A stretch of 64,000 nucleotides of DNA, taken from the NCBI RefSeq assembly GCF_034479615.1, contig NZ_CP140255.1:1488001-1552000 (forward strand), in the 5' to 3' direction. Position numbers and translations under genes: made by a program. The notes below the pieces were generated by a model. The model was given only the letters and a program-made list of their open reading frames with translations, did no database searches and was not told where the DNA came from. The DNA is from Vreelandella neptunia. Lineage in GTDB: Bacteria > Pseudomonadota > Gammaproteobacteria > Pseudomonadales > Halomonadaceae. This document shows, piece after piece, positions 42,485 through 52,986 of the stretch (positions are counted from its first letter, which is position 1; each line of letters opens with the position of its first letter).

Positions 42485-44380
42485 ATGACCCAGTTTGATG
42501 CCTCTCAGTACGGCGCGAGTTCCATCGAAGTCCTGTCGGGCCTCGAGCCGGTACGTAAGCGTCCCGGTATGTATACCGACACCACACGCCCCAACCACCT
42601 TGCTCAGGAAGTCATTGATAACAGCGTCGATGAAGCGCTAGCGGGCCACGCCACCATGATCAATGTCGTGCTACATAGCGACGGCGGGATTGAAGTGCAG
42701 GATAACGGCCGTGGTATGCCCATCGACCTACACCCGGAGCACGGTGTTTCAGGCGTTGAACTGATATTTACCAAATTGCACTCGGGTGGCAAATTCTCCT
42801 CGACTAGCTACCGTTTCTCGGGCGGCCTACACGGGGTAGGGGTCTCGGTGGTTAACGCGCTGTCGCGCCGGTTAGATGTAGAAGTTACCCGGGATGGCGC
42901 CCGCCATGCCATGGCCTTTGAGTTCGGTGAGAAAGTCGAAGAGCTGCATGAAATTGGCAAAGCCCCCAAGCGGGCGAGCGGCACTTTGGTGCGTTTCTGG
43001 CCGGACGAGAGCTACTTCGATAGTCCCAAGCTAGCGCTAACCCGGTTGAAACACCTGTTGCGTGCCAAAGCGGTGCTGTGTCCCGGTTTAAAAGTCACGC
43101 TGGTAGAACCTGACGGCACCTCCACCGAGTGGGAGTTCGCCGATGGTTTGCGCGACTATTTAGTTGAAGCCACCGATGGTTATGAAGTACTGCCCAAGGA
43201 GCCTTTTGTGGGCCACTTCAACGACGATGAGCACGGCGTGGACTGGGCGATTCAATGGCTACCGGAAGGCGGCGAAGCGCTGCTGGAGAGCTACGTTAAC
43301 CTGATTCCCACCCCCCAGGGCGGCACCCACGTCAACGGCTTTCGTTCCGGGCTGTTGGACGCGCTGCGCGAGTTCTGCGAATACCGCAACCTGTTGCCCC
43401 GCGGCATCAAACTCACCGCCGATGATCTCTGGGAGCGCACCTCCTTTGTGCTCTCGGTCAAAATGCTTGACCCGCAGTTTGCTGGACAAACCAAAGAGCG
43501 GCTGTCATCACGCACGATTGCGGGGTTTGTTTCCGGCGTCGTTAAAGACGCTTTCTCGCTCTGGCTGAATCACCACGTGGATCAAGCCGAAGCGATTGCC
43601 GAGCTGGTCATCAGCGCGGCGCAGAACCGCCAGAAAAAAGCCAAAAAAGTGGCCCGTAAAAAGGTCACGTCCGGCCCGGCCTTGCCCGGTAAGCTAGCGG
43701 ACTGCTCAGGCCAAGACCCTGCCCAGAGCGAGCTGTTTTTGGTCGAAGGGGACTCCGCCGGCGGCAGTGCCAAGCAGGCGCGTAACCGCGAGACCCAGGC
43801 GATTTTGCCGTTGCGCGGTAAAATCTTAAACACCTGGGAAGTTGAAACCCACGATATCTATGGCTCCCAGGAAGTTCACGATATCGCGGTTGCCATTGGT
43901 GCCGACCCCGGCAGCGCTGATCTGGAAAAACTGCGCTACCACAAGATCTGTATTCTCGCCGACGCCGATTCCGATGGCCTGCACATTGCCACGCTGCTCT
44001 GCGCGCTGTTTGTGCGCCACTTCCCGAGCTTGGTAGATGCAGGGCATGTGTATGTCGCCATGCCACCGCTTTACCGCATCGATCTGGGGAAAGAAGTGCA
44101 TTACGCCCTGGATGAGAGCGAAAAAGCCGCCATTCTCAAGCAACTGGCCAACAAACGCGGCACGCCTAACGTACAGCGCTTTAAAGGCTTGGGTGAAATG
44201 AGTCCGCTGCAACTGCGTGAAACCACCATGTCGACGGAAACCCGGCGCCTGGTGCAGCTCACCTTAACGGAGGGCGACGGCACCATGGAAATGATGGATA
44301 TGCTGCTGGCCAAAAAGCGCGCCAGTGATCGCAAAAAGTGGCTGGAAGATTACGGCAATCTTGCCGATATCGAAGTGTAG
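42485..44380 (+). CDS. parE: DNA topoisomerase IV subunit B
   Basis: A 631-residue ParE, ATPase subunit of topoisomerase IV. I use ATG 42485 (MTQFDASQYGASSIEVLSGL), the family start. GHKL motifs: EVIDNSVDEA, DNGRGMP, GLHGVGVSVVNALS; TOPRIM: EGDSAGGSAKQARNR and DADSDGLHIATLL. Size and the lack of a GyrB insert fit ParE. parC follows after a chemoreceptor gene. Confidence 0.96.
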   Translation: MTQFDASQYGASSIEVLSGLEPVRKRPGMYTDTTRPNHLAQEVIDNSVDEALAGHATMINVVLHSDGGIEVQDNGRGMPIDLHPEHGVSGVELIFTKLHSGGKFSSTSYRFSGGLHGVGVSVVNALSRRLDVEVTRDGARHAMAFEFGEKVEELHEIGKAPKRASGTLVRFWPDESYFDSPKLALTRLKHLLRAKAVLCPGLKVTLVEPDGTSTEWEFADGLRDYLVEATDGYEVLPKEPFVGHFNDDEHGVDWAIQWLPEGGEALLESYVNLIPTPQGGTHVNGFRSGLLDALREFCEYRNLLPRGIKLTADDLWERTSFVLSVKMLDPQFAGQTKERLSSRTIAGFVSGVVKDAFSLWLNHHVDQAEAIAELVISAAQNRQKKAKKVARKKVTSGPALPGKLADCSGQDPAQSELFLVEGDSAGGSAKQARNRETQAILPLRGKILNTWEVETHDIYGSQEVHDIAVAIGADPGSADLEKLRYHKICILADADSDGLHIATLLCALFVRHFPSLVDAGHVYVAMPPLYRIDLGKEVHYALDESEKAAILKQLANKRGTPNVQRFKGLGEMSPLQLRETTMSTETRRLVQLTLTEGDGTMEMMDMLLAKKRASDRKKWLEDYGNLADIEV

Positions 44381-44513
44381 GTAAAAGCAGATAAGCGTTA
44401 ACAAAGCGTTATTGACGTTATTACAGTAAAGCGTACTTTAGCCGATAGTTGAATGTAGAGCTTACAAACTAAAAGACCTAATAAACATACATTCATATAT
44501 AAGGGGAAGGCTT

Positions 44514-46481
44514 TTGTTTAACACGATATCTCGACAGTTAACGCTGTCTGCACTTGTACTTATGCTTCTAATGGCGGCCAGTATTTATGGCGTTATGGCG
44601 TGGCGAGGTCAGCCGCTGGTTATCGATGCGAGCCAGTCATTGATAGAGCGTACGGGGGGCTCGATTGTCAATGCGCTCAATGGCCAATTAGCCCGGGTCG
44701 AAGGTAATACATCGAGCTTGGCGGCTTTGGCCGAATCGCTGCCCCGTGAAGAAGCCATTTACCTTGAGGCCTTGCCGAATGTCGTTGATGACAACGGTAA
44801 TGCCACGGTGGCGGGAGGAGGTATTTGGCCGGAACCCGGCGCATTTTCCTCAGGTGTCGAGCGCTTTAGCTTTTTCTGGGCACGCAATGCCCAGGGCGAG
44901 CTGGAGTTTTTGGATGACTATAACGCAAGCGATATTGCCGCCTATCATGATGAGGCATGGTACAGCAGCGCTCGTGATGCCACCCCAGGGCAGTGTGTTT
45001 GGTCTGCTGCTTATCGCGATCCGGCGACCGGCGTCGCGATGGTGACTTGTAGCGTGCCTTATTACCTCGATAATGACTTTGCCGGTGTGGCCACCATTGA
45101 TATGCAGTTAAACGGTGTTGCTGAGTTTCTCGCCGAAAATGGTGGTGGAACGGGCGGCTATGCCTTTGTACTGGATAAAGATCACAACGTGATTGACCTG
45201 CCGGGCGTTGAGCAGGCGTCGGATGAAATGCGCGGCCTGGGCGATTTAGTGGGGGACATGCCTTGGCTTCAGCCCGTTGTAGAGGCCGTTGAGGCTGGCC
45301 GCGAAGAGGCCAATGTAGAAAGTGCGGGCGTATTAGATGAGCCTGCGGCAGTGCGTTTGTTTGATATGCCAGACACTGGCTGGACACTCGGTTTGGTAAC
45401 GCCTAGCGAACAGGTAACGGCCTTGGCGCGCACCTTAACGCGTGATTTATTGATGTTTATTTTACCGCTGTTGGCGCTGCTGCTGGCGCTAGGCTGGTGG
45501 GGCGGGCGTATCCTGTTACGTCAGATTCGCAGTACTACTGGGCAGATTGATCAACTGGGCCAGGGCGGTTCCAGCCGTGAACTGACCATTTATCGCGATG
45601 ATGAAATCGGCGAGCTACGCGGTGCCGTTAATCGCTACGCGGAGAAGTTACAGCGTCTGTTTGGTGACGTGCGTGGTGTCGCGGATGCCATTGCCAGTGA
45701 GTCGACGGAAATTGCCGCGGGCAATACCGAGCTTTCTAGCCGCACTGAGCAGCAAGCGGCTTCTCTGCAAGAGACTTCTTCTACGATGGAAGAGATGGCC
45801 GCCACGGTGAAGCGCAATGCTGACAACGCTCAAGAGGCGGATCAGCGCGCGAAAGAGTCAGCAGAAAAAGTGAAACAGGGTGGAGAGCAGGTATCACGGC
45901 TGGCGCAATCCATGGAGGCCATCAACGCAAGCTCTACTGAGGTCTCTTCGATAGTCGATGTGATTGAAAATATTGCCTTCCAAACCAATATTTTAGCGTT
46001 AAATGCCTCTGTGGAAGCGGCGCGAGCCGGTGAACATGGGCGTGGCTTTGCGGTAGTGGCCAGCGAAGTACGTGAGCTGGCATCGCGCAGTGCTGCTTCT
46101 GCCAGAAACATTAATGGGCTGATTAAAACCACCTCGGAGCAGATTGCCACCGGTAGTGGCTATGCCCAAGCAGCTGAATCCGCCATGAAAGATATCGTGG
46201 TGGCGATTGAAGAGGTTACTGCACGTATTAGCGAAATCAGCCAAGCATCTGGCGAGCAGACCAACGGTATTGATGAGATCAACCGGGCGGTCACGCAAAT
46301 GGATACGGTGACGCAGCAAAATGCCGGGTTGGTTAGCGAAGCAGCGAGTGCTGCCAATGAGCTGTCGTTACAGGCCCAGCGCTTAAAAGGGTTGTTAGAT
46401 GAGTTCCACGGTAGTTCTCACGAATCGTCATCTACGGCAGCGCTATCTAATGCATCAAACGAAAGGTATCAATTAACATAG
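44514..46481 (+). CDS. Methyl-accepting chemotaxis protein
   Basis: A 655-residue transmembrane chemoreceptor beginning at TTG 44514 after AAGGGGAAGG. TM1 is about 9-29; a ~280-residue periplasmic sensor region of Cache/PDC type follows (GLVTPSEQ near its end); TM2 is about 312-332, then HAMP. The signalling tip has [20 protein letters not shown] and [17 protein letters not shown]. No CheR-tethering pentapeptide is seen at the C terminus. The ligand is unknown. It stands alone between parE and parC with its own terminator. Confidence 0.9.
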   Translation: MFNTISRQLTLSALVLMLLMAASIYGVMAWRGQPLVIDASQSLIERTGGSIVNALNGQLARVEGNTSSLAALAESLPREEAIYLEALPNVVDDNGNATVAGGGIWPEPGAFSSGVERFSFFWARNAQGELEFLDDYNASDIAAYHDEAWYSSARDATPGQCVWSAAYRDPATGVAMVTCSVPYYLDNDFAGVATIDMQLNGVAEFLAENGGGTGGYAFVLDKDHNVIDLPGVEQASDEMRGLGDLVGDMPWLQPVVEAVEAGREEANVESAGVLDEPAAVRLFDMPDTGWTLGLVTPSEQVTALARTLTRDLLMFILPLLALLLALGWWGGRILLRQIRSTTGQIDQLGQGGSSRELTIYRDDEIGELRGAVNRYAEKLQRLFGDVRGVADAIASESTEIAAGNTELSSRTEQQAASLQETSSTMEEMAATVKRNADNAQEADQRAKESAEKVKQGGEQVSRLAQSMEAINASSTEVSSIVDVIENIAFQTNILALNASVEAARAGEHGRGFAVVASEVRELASRSAASARNINGLIKTTSEQIATGSGYAQAAESAMKDIVVAIEEVTARISEISQASGEQTNGIDEINRAVTQMDTVTQQNAGLVSEAASAANELSLQAQRLKGLLDEFHGSSHESSSTAALSNASNERYQLT

Positions 46482-46515
46482 CGAGCCATGTTAAGTGGCC
46501 GCGTGTCCGCTTATC

Positions 46516-46542
46516 AGCCGCCCCAACAGGGGCGGTTTTGTT
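46516..46542 (+). terminator. Terminator after the chemoreceptor gene
   Basis: CCGCCCC (46518-46524) and GGGGCGG (46529-46535) pair around AACA and are followed by TTTTGTT. It ends the chemoreceptor transcript 37 bp past its stop and just before parC. Confidence 0.75.
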
Positions 46543-46555
46543 GTCAAGGTAGGAT

Positions 46556-48811
46556 ATGATCGACATGGATATTCAAGTAGCGGAAGGAGACGTCGAGCGT
46601 CTCTCCCTGCGCGACTACACTGAAAAAGCGTACCTCGACTACTCGATGTACGTCATTCTCGACCGCGCCTTGCCCAATATCGGCGACGGCATGAAACCCG
46701 TGCAGCGGCGAATCATTTACGCCATGCGCGAGCTGGCGCTGCACGCCAATGCCAAGTACAAAAAGTCGGCGCGTACCGTCGGTGACGTACTGGGTAAATT
46801 CCACCCCCATGGCGACAGCGCCTGCTACGAAGCCATGGTGCTCATGGCGCAGCCGTTTAGCTACCGCTACCCGCTGGTAGACGGCCAAGGCAACTGGGGT
46901 AGTCCCGACGACCCCAAATCCTTCGCCGCCATGCGCTACACCGAAGCCAAGCTTTCCAAGTTCGCCGAAGTGCTGCTGGGTGAACTAGGCCAAGGCACCG
47001 TCGATTGGGCGCCCAACTTTGATGGCACCATGCAGGAGCCGCTGGTACTGCCGGCCAAGTTACCCCATGTGCTGCTCAATGGCGGCACGGGGATTGCGGT
47101 TGGCATGGCCACCGATATTCCCCCTCATAACGTGTCGGAAGTGGTTGAAGCTACCTGTCATCTGCTGCGCAATCCCAAGGCGACGACTGCCGATTTAATG
47201 GAATTCGTGCCCGCGCCGGATTTTCCCACCGATGCGGAAATTATTACCCCGCCCGCGGATCTTCGGAAGCTCTACGAATCCGGTCGTGGCTCGGTCAAAC
47301 TGCGTGCCCGCTACATCCGCGAAGAAGCCAATATTGTGATCACCGCCGTGCCCTATCAGGTCAGCGGTGCCAAAGTATTGGAGCAGATTGCCGCGCAAAT
47401 GCAGGCCAAAAAGCTGCCCATGGTGGCTGACCTGCGCGATGAGTCGACCCACGAAGAGCCGACTCGCCTGGTCATTGAACCACGCTCCAACCGCATTGAC
47501 GTAGAGTCATTGATGGCGCACCTGTTCGCCACCACCGATCTGGAAAAGAACGTGCGGGTGAATATGAACGTGATCGGCCTGGACGGCCGCCCACGGGTCA
47601 TGCCGCTGCCGGAAATGCTGGGTGAGTGGCTGCAGTTCCGTCGCAGCACGGTGCGCCGTCGGTTAGAGCACCGCTTAGGCAAAGTCGAAGACCGACTGCA
47701 TATCCTGGAAGGCTTGTTGATTGCCTACCTTGATCTGGACGAAGTGATCCGCATCATTCGTGAAGAGGACGATCCGAAAGCTTCGCTGATGGCGACCTTT
47801 AGTCTCTCCGAGCGCCAAGCGGAAGCCATTTTAGAGCTGCGCCTGCGTCACCTTGCCAAGCTCGAAGAGATGAAAATTCGCGGCGAGCAGGATGAGCTGG
47901 AAAAAGAGCGCAAATATTTAGAGGGGCTGCTGGGCAGCGAAGCCAAGCTCACTACGCTGATCGAAAAAGAGATCCGCGCGGCGGGTAAAGAGCATGGCGA
48001 TGAGCGCCGCTCACCGCTGGTCGAGCGTGAAGAGTCGAAGGCGCTTTCAGAAGTGGAGCTGTTGGGTGCCGACCCGATTACCGTGGTGCTCTCCGATAAA
48101 GGCTGGATTCGAGCGGCCAAGGGACACGATATCGATCCCGAGGGGCTCTCTTATAAAGCCGGGGATAGCTTCCAACTGGCGGCGAAAGGTAAAACCAATC
48201 AGCCCCTGGTACTGCTGGATGACACCGGGCGTGCCTATACGCTGTCGGCGCATAACCTACCCAGTGCGCGGGGCCAGGGTGAGCCGGTCACCGGGCGTGC
48301 TAACGTTGCCGCCGGGGCGAAAATGGCGGGGCTGATGTTCGCACCGCCGGAGCGGCGCTTCGTGCTTGCCACTGACGGCGGTTATGGTTTTGTGGCGCGG
48401 CTCGATACGCTCATCGGTAAAAACAAAGCCGGTAAAGCGGTGCTTAGCCTGCCCAAAGGCTGCAATGTGATGGCGCCGGTTGAAGTGCCAGAGGGTGACG
48501 AGCTGTGGGTTGCCTCGGTTTCAAACGAGGGCCGATTACTGCTATTCCCCTTGGATCAACTACCGGAAATGTCCAAAGGCAAAGGCAATAAGATGCTCGA
48601 TATCCCTGGCCCACGCGCCGCCCGCCGGGAGGAGTTTGTTACCGGCATTGTGGTGCTTGCTGCTAGTGACGCGCTGATGATTCATGCCGGTAAGCGCAAG
48701 CTAACCCTAAAAGCCGACGATCTGGCCTATTATCGCGGCGAGCGTGGCCGACGCGGCAGCAAGCTGCCCCGAGGGTTCCAAAAAGTTGACCGTTTAGAGG
48801 CAGGAGAGTAA
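46556..48811 (+). CDS. parC: DNA topoisomerase IV subunit A
   Basis: A 751-residue ParC. The winged-helix region holds [13 protein letters not shown] (Ser88 and Glu92, equal to E. coli Ser80/Glu84, both wild type, so no quinolone-resistance substitution there). The catalytic Tyr is in [11 protein letters not shown]-terminal beta-propeller covers about 500-740. The stop abuts serB. Its promoter must lie inside the 74-bp gap shared with the chemoreceptor terminator. Confidence 0.96.
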   Translation: MIDMDIQVAEGDVERLSLRDYTEKAYLDYSMYVILDRALPNIGDGMKPVQRRIIYAMRELALHANAKYKKSARTVGDVLGKFHPHGDSACYEAMVLMAQPFSYRYPLVDGQGNWGSPDDPKSFAAMRYTEAKLSKFAEVLLGELGQGTVDWAPNFDGTMQEPLVLPAKLPHVLLNGGTGIAVGMATDIPPHNVSEVVEATCHLLRNPKATTADLMEFVPAPDFPTDAEIITPPADLRKLYESGRGSVKLRARYIREEANIVITAVPYQVSGAKVLEQIAAQMQAKKLPMVADLRDESTHEEPTRLVIEPRSNRIDVESLMAHLFATTDLEKNVRVNMNVIGLDGRPRVMPLPEMLGEWLQFRRSTVRRRLEHRLGKVEDRLHILEGLLIAYLDLDEVIRIIREEDDPKASLMATFSLSERQAEAILELRLRHLAKLEEMKIRGEQDELEKERKYLEGLLGSEAKLTTLIEKEIRAAGKEHGDERRSPLVEREESKALSEVELLGADPITVVLSDKGWIRAAKGHDIDPEGLSYKAGDSFQLAAKGKTNQPLVLLDDTGRAYTLSAHNLPSARGQGEPVTGRANVAAGAKMAGLMFAPPERRFVLATDGGYGFVARLDTLIGKNKAGKAVLSLPKGCNVMAPVEVPEGDELWVASVSNEGRLLLFPLDQLPEMSKGKGNKMLDIPGPRAARREEFVTGIVVLAASDALMIHAGKRKLTLKADDLAYYRGERGRRGSKLPRGFQKVDRLEAGE

Positions 48812-49741
48812 ATGATGGCAGGCGGTGACTTGATCCTAACCGTATTAGCGGCGCGTTTATCCGCAGATATTCAATCCCAGGTAGATGCACTGATCGTGCA
48901 GTTTGGCCTACAAGAAAAGAGCACCCAGCGCCTTGCCGACGCCTCGTTACAGCAGAATAAGTGCATCGACTGTATTGAGTACCGTCTGGTAGGTGAGGTG
49001 GATATTGAAGCTGTCCGCAATGCGGCATTGGTACTGAGCGAAACCCTGAGTGTCGATATTGTTGTCCAAGCGAATACCCGCGATCACGTTCAGCCCCGTT
49101 TGGTCTGTTTCGATATGGACTCTACGCTGATCAAAGCTGAAGTGATTGACGAACTGGCCCGCCGCCACGGCGTGGGGGATGAAGTCGCTGAAGTCACAGA
49201 GCGTGCCATGCGTGGCGAGCTGGATTTTAAGGCAAGCTTTCGGGAGCGGATGAGCAAACTGGATGGTTTGGATGAGTCCGTGCTGGCGGAGATCGCTGAG
49301 GAACTACCGCTTATGGAAGGCGTAGAGCGCTTAATGGCCAACCTGAAACGCCTAGGCTATCGCACTGTGATTCTCTCCGGCGGCTTTACCTACTTTGCTC
49401 GCCACTTGCAGAAGAAGCTGGGCTTTGATGAGATCCATGCCAATGAACTGGTTATCGAAAATGGCAGGGTAACCGGCGAGGTAAGCGAACCGATCGTCGA
49501 TGCCGAGCGAAAAGCCGAGCTATTAGAGTCCATTGCGCTAAGAGAAGGTTTTACTCTGGATCAAACGGTTGCGGTGGGGGATGGCGCCAATGATCTCAAA
49601 ATGCTTGCCAAAGCGGGGATGGGGATTGCGTTTCGGGCCAAGCCCTTGGTGCGGGCCCAGGCACGCCAGGCGATTTCAACCTCGGGCCTTGATGGTGTGC
49701 TCTATCTACTGGGCTATCACCAGCAGGATTTAACCCCGTAA
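48812..49741 (+). CDS. serB: Phosphoserine phosphatase
   Basis: A 309-residue HAD phosphatase for the last step of serine synthesis. An N-terminal ~90-residue regulatory (degenerate ACT) region precedes the catalytic CFDMDSTLIKAEVIDELA, VILSGGFTYF and AVGDGANDLKML motifs. It starts directly after the parC stop (TAAATG); ATG 48815 is an equal alternative. REP-like repeats follow in place of a simple terminator. Confidence 0.94.
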   Translation: MMAGGDLILTVLAARLSADIQSQVDALIVQFGLQEKSTQRLADASLQQNKCIDCIEYRLVGEVDIEAVRNAALVLSETLSVDIVVQANTRDHVQPRLVCFDMDSTLIKAEVIDELARRHGVGDEVAEVTERAMRGELDFKASFRERMSKLDGLDESVLAEIAEELPLMEGVERLMANLKRLGYRTVILSGGFTYFARHLQKKLGFDEIHANELVIENGRVTGEVSEPIVDAERKAELLESIALREGFTLDQTVAVGDGANDLKMLAKAGMGIAFRAKPLVRAQARQAISTSGLDGVLYLLGYHQQDLTP

Positions 49742-49764
49742 TGTAATGCGGCTGGAAGCTAATT

Positions 49765-49851
49765 GTGGGAGGCCGCTTCAGCGGGCGAAGGGAGCAGAAT
49801 GCTCCCCAATATTATCAGCCTAAAGGGTCGCGAGCTAAAGCTACCTCCCAC
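49765..49851. repeat. REP-like repeat, copy B
   Basis: GTGGGAGGCCGCTTCAGCGG at the left, GTCGCGAGCTAAAGCTACCT and CCCAC at the right; the inverted ends GTGGGAGG/CCTCCCAC are perfect. GGAGCA/TGCTCC in the middle forms a further stem. It matches copy A (42233-42345) over both ends. Lies between convergent serB and mrpG. Confidence 0.75.
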
Positions 49852-49852
49852 T

Positions 49853-49905
49853 GTGGGACTATGTATGCTGGAAGCCAGTTGGTTGTGAGCTAAAGTCCCG
49901 CTCAC
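49853..49905. repeat. REP-like repeat, partial copy C
   Basis: GTGGGACT at 49853 and TGAGCTAAAGTCCCGCTCAC ending at 49905 resemble the two ends of copy B with most of the centre missing. It follows copy B after one base and is followed by a T-run (49917-49921), so it may help end serB transcription. Confidence 0.5.
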
Positions 49906-49934
49906 TTAGGCAGGCGTTTTTATTGTTATCGTTT

Positions 49935-50321
49935 TTAGCCATGACCTTTATCCGGGTGGGGAACCGGTTTATCGCCGACTTCTTCTGGACGCAGCTCTAC
50001 CGGCTTACCCTGGGTTTTATCAGCGTGCTTTAAACGCAGGTGCAAGCCGGACTTGGCCAGCAAGTGGGCACTAACGGGGGCGGTAATGAACAAGAAGAGC
50101 GTAATCAACATTTCCTGAATATCGGGTTTGCCCTCCACGCTCCAGAAATACATCATCGAAGCGATCAGCATACAGCCGATACCCAGAGTGGTGGCCTTAG
50201 TTGGGCCATGCAGGCGCATATAAAAGTCACGCAAGTGGGCCATCCCTAGCGAACCAATAAACACAAAGATGCCGCCAGCAACCAGCAGCAGCGAAATAAC
50301 CGCCTCTATTACTCCTGACAT
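49935..50321 (-). CDS. mrpG: Mrp Na+/H+ antiporter subunit G
   Basis: A 128-residue MrpG/MnhG with three membrane helices and the conserved FYMRLHGPTKATTLG. It ends with a His/Lys/Pro-rich tail. I start at 50321 (MSGVIEAVIS), preceded by GGGGGGC; two upstream in-frame ATGs exist. Last gene of the mrp operon. Confidence 0.88.
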   Translation of the reverse strand: MSGVIEAVISLLLVAGGIFVFIGSLGMAHLRDFYMRLHGPTKATTLGIGCMLIASMMYFWSVEGKPDIQEMLITLFLFITAPVSAHLLAKSGLHLRLKHADKTQGKPVELRPEEVGDKPVPHPDKGHG

Positions 50322-50388
50322 AACGCCCCCCGGCATAATCCTTTCTGGCATTGCGGCTGCCTCTTTTGGGAGGCGATGATCACGTTCA

Positions 50389-50658
50389 TCATTCGATAAT
50401 ATCTCCGCGCAGAATATATTTGCACACCGCTACAGTACTGATGAAACCTAGCATCGCGATCAGCAGCGCTGACTCGAAATAGGTTTTGCTGTTCAGCCAT
50501 AGCCCCAGCAGCACAATCAGTGCAATCGAGTTGACGTACATAGTGTCCAGGGCGAGTACCCGGTCGGGCAGGCTGGGGCCGATGGTAAGCCGGTAGAGAT
50601 TCATCAACAGTGCCATCACCACGAGAGCTAAGGTGATATAAAGCGCAATGCTCAGCAT
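50389..50658 (-). CDS. mrpF: Mrp Na+/H+ antiporter subunit F
   Basis: An 89-residue protein with three helices; LTIGPSLPDRVLALDTMYVN is the MrpF signature. Its start overlaps the mrpE end by 7 bases. A 67-bp gap with a short GCCTC/GAGGC stem separates it from mrpG. Confidence 0.9.
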   Translation of the reverse strand: MLSIALYITLALVVMALLMNLYRLTIGPSLPDRVLALDTMYVNSIALIVLLGLWLNSKTYFESALLIAMLGFISTVAVCKYILRGDIIE

Positions 50659-51149
50659 TCGTAAATCTCCTTGAGCGGACGTTCGTAGCGCTCACGAATC
50701 TGGTTAATCAGCGCCTCCTCATCGTCCACGTTTAAGGCGTGAATCAGCAGCGACTTGCCATCCATGCGTAGATTGGCTGATACGGTGCCCGGTGTCAGGC
50801 TGATCGTGCTGGCCAGCAGCGTAATGGTGAAGCGCTCTTCGAGCATAAGTGGATATTCAATGAAGTGAGGCTTAAGTTTGCGCCACGGGTTGGCGATCAA
50901 GTAAGCCACTTCAAAGTTGGCAGTGATAATGTCGCCCAGCACCCGGAAAATAAACCGCAAAAGCGCGAAAGGTTTGGCGATAAGCGGTCGCGCATCCCAA
51001 AAGCGGTGGGTCAGCAGAGGGATCAAAATGGCTAACGAGCCACCGAGTACGAATTGACCAAAGGCGTAGCTGCGTACCAGCAGCAGCCAAACGACTAGCA
51101 GTAGTATCGATAAAACAGGCGTGGGTAGCCAGGAGCGCGGAGCAATCAT
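50652..51149 (-). CDS. mrpE: Mrp Na+/H+ antiporter subunit E
   Basis: A 165-residue MrpE with two N-terminal helices and a cytoplasmic domain including SLTPGTVSANLRMDGKSLLIHALNV, the family hallmark. Overlaps mrpD at its start (4 bases) and mrpF at its end. Confidence 0.92.
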   Translation of the reverse strand: MIAPRSWLPTPVLSILLLVVWLLLVRSYAFGQFVLGGSLAILIPLLTHRFWDARPLIAKPFALLRFIFRVLGDIITANFEVAYLIANPWRKLKPHFIEYPLMLEERFTITLLASTISLTPGTVSANLRMDGKSLLIHALNVDDEEALINQIRERYERPLKEIYEC

Positions 51150-52657
51150 TGGGCATCTCCAGCATCAGGTAGTAGCGTGCGAATCAGCACCTGTGGGTTG
51201 GCTAATTGCTCAGCCGTGGCTTGAGTGTAGCTGCTCACTGGCCCGGCCATGGCGACTAATAGAGGGGCTGCACTCAGCAGCCAAATAACCCCAAACCACT
51301 GGCAACGGGAAAGCGGCGTACCGCTGATCGTGCCCCGATGGCTACGCCAAAACAGCGTAGAGCCTGCCCGGGAAAGGGCGATCAGCGAGGCTAAACTGGT
51401 TAGCAGTAGCAACGGCCATAGCCATAGTCGTTGGGTACCTTCGGCAGCATTGAGCATCAATGCTTTGCCGAAAGCACCGGAGAACGGCGGGACGCCTGCG
51501 ACGGCGATAGCGCCGACAAAAAACAGCATGGCGAGTGCTGCGCCCTGCACCATTGGGCGGCCCTTGACTATACGAGTGCCCGCTTTGCCGCGCTGGAGGC
51601 CAATCATTTCCGCTAGCAGGAATAGACCACCGGTGATCAACGTAGTGTGAATCAGATAGTAGAGTAGCGCAGAGACCGCCTGTGGCGAGCGCATGCCGAT
51701 ACCTGCCAGCAGCGTACCCACTGATACCAGCACCAAATAAGCAACCAGCAGTCGTAAGTCCCGTGCAGCCATTACCCCAACGCCAGCGGCCGCCAGAGTG
51801 GCAAGCGATAACCACCATACCCAGGGCTGTTCCAGCGCCTCCAAACCGCCAGCGCTATCGCCAAAAATGAGCGAGTAGACGCGCAGAATGGCGTAAATAC
51901 CCACTTTGGTCATGATGGCAAACAGCGCCGCCACTGGCGCGGGGGCCGAGGCGTAAGCTTTGGGCAGCCAGAAGTAGAGCGGCAGAATGGCGGCTTTTAA
52001 CCCAAACACCACCAGCAGCATCAGTGCCCCAGCGCTCACTAAGCCGTCACGCTCTTCGGGTAGTTCGGCTACCCGGATCGCCATATCGGCCATATTGAGC
52101 GTGCCCGTAGCGCCATACAGAATCCCCACCGCAATCAGAAACAGCGAGGACCCCGCCAGATTGAGCACCACATAGTGGACGCTGGCTTGAATGCGCGCTT
52201 TGCCGCCGCCGTGAAGCAGCAGGGCGTAGGACGCCAGCAGTAGCACTTCAAAAAAGACGAACAGGTTAAACAAATCACCGGTTAAAAAAGCACCGTTAAT
52301 GCCTAGCAATTGCCACTGAAAAAGGCCGTGGAAGTTGCTGCCTTTTTCATCGTCACCGGCGCAGGCAAACACCACAGCGCCAACAGCCAATACGGCGGTC
52401 AGCAGCAGCATTAACGCCGAGAGGCGATCCAGCACTAACACTATGCCGAACGGGGCTTGCCAGTCACCCAGTGCGTAGTAGGTGACTTCACCACTGGCGG
52501 CTTGGCGTAATAGGCCTATCGCGACCAGCAGCAGTAGCACTGTGGCAGCAACACTCACCGTGCGCTTGTAACGCACTAATCCTTGGCGCTGATAGAGCAG
52601 TAATATGCCCGCGACTAGCGGCAGAACGACAGGGAAAACAATTAGATGCTGCATCAT
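51146..52657 (-). CDS. mrpD: Mrp Na+/H+ antiporter subunit D
   Basis: A 503-residue proton-pumping-type subunit related to NuoL/M/N with about 14 helices. GDLFNLFVFFEVLLLASYAL, LKAAILPLYFWLPKAYASAP (carrying the key transmembrane Lys) and IHTTLITGGLFLL match MrpD. ATGA overlaps link it to mrpC and mrpE. Confidence 0.93.
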   Translation of the reverse strand: MMQHLIVFPVVLPLVAGILLLYQRQGLVRYKRTVSVAATVLLLLVAIGLLRQAASGEVTYYALGDWQAPFGIVLVLDRLSALMLLLTAVLAVGAVVFACAGDDEKGSNFHGLFQWQLLGINGAFLTGDLFNLFVFFEVLLLASYALLLHGGGKARIQASVHYVVLNLAGSSLFLIAVGILYGATGTLNMADMAIRVAELPEERDGLVSAGALMLLVVFGLKAAILPLYFWLPKAYASAPAPVAALFAIMTKVGIYAILRVYSLIFGDSAGGLEALEQPWVWWLSLATLAAAGVGVMAARDLRLLVAYLVLVSVGTLLAGIGMRSPQAVSALLYYLIHTTLITGGLFLLAEMIGLQRGKAGTRIVKGRPMVQGAALAMLFFVGAIAVAGVPPFSGAFGKALMLNAAEGTQRLWLWPLLLLTSLASLIALSRAGSTLFWRSHRGTISGTPLSRCQWFGVIWLLSAAPLLVAMAGPVSSYTQATAEQLANPQVLIRTLLPDAGDAQ

Positions 52658-52986
52658 TCTCGGTCTTCCTTTTTACCGTCGACGTGGTCGTTCCCCACTT
52701 CACTCCGCGCCCGCATGGCCAGGATCACCACAAACGCCGTCATCGCAAAGCCGATCACTATGGCCGTGAGCACTAGTGCCTGGGGCAGCGGGTCGGCGAA
52801 ACCTGCACCCTCGGAGACAATGGCAGCTCCATCAGTGGTTAGTCCCCCCATTGAAAACAGGAACAAATTCACTGCGTAAGAGAGCAGCGTAAGGCCCACC
52901 ACGACCGGGAAGGTACGGCCGCGTAACGTTAGATAGAGGCCAGAAGCCGTCAATACACCGGTGGTCATCGCATAAAGCAGTTCCAT
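52654..52986 (-). CDS. mrpC: Mrp Na+/H+ antiporter subunit C
   Basis: A 110-residue NuoK-like protein with three helices; GLTLLSYAVNLFLFSMGG and DPLPQALVLTAIVIGFAMTA are the family marks. The start shares a base with the mrpAB stop. Confidence 0.93.
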   Translation of the reverse strand: MELLYAMTTGVLTASGLYLTLRGRTFPVVVGLTLLSYAVNLFLFSMGGLTTDGAAIVSEGAGFADPLPQALVLTAIVIGFAMTAFVVILAMRARSEVGNDHVDGKKEDRE

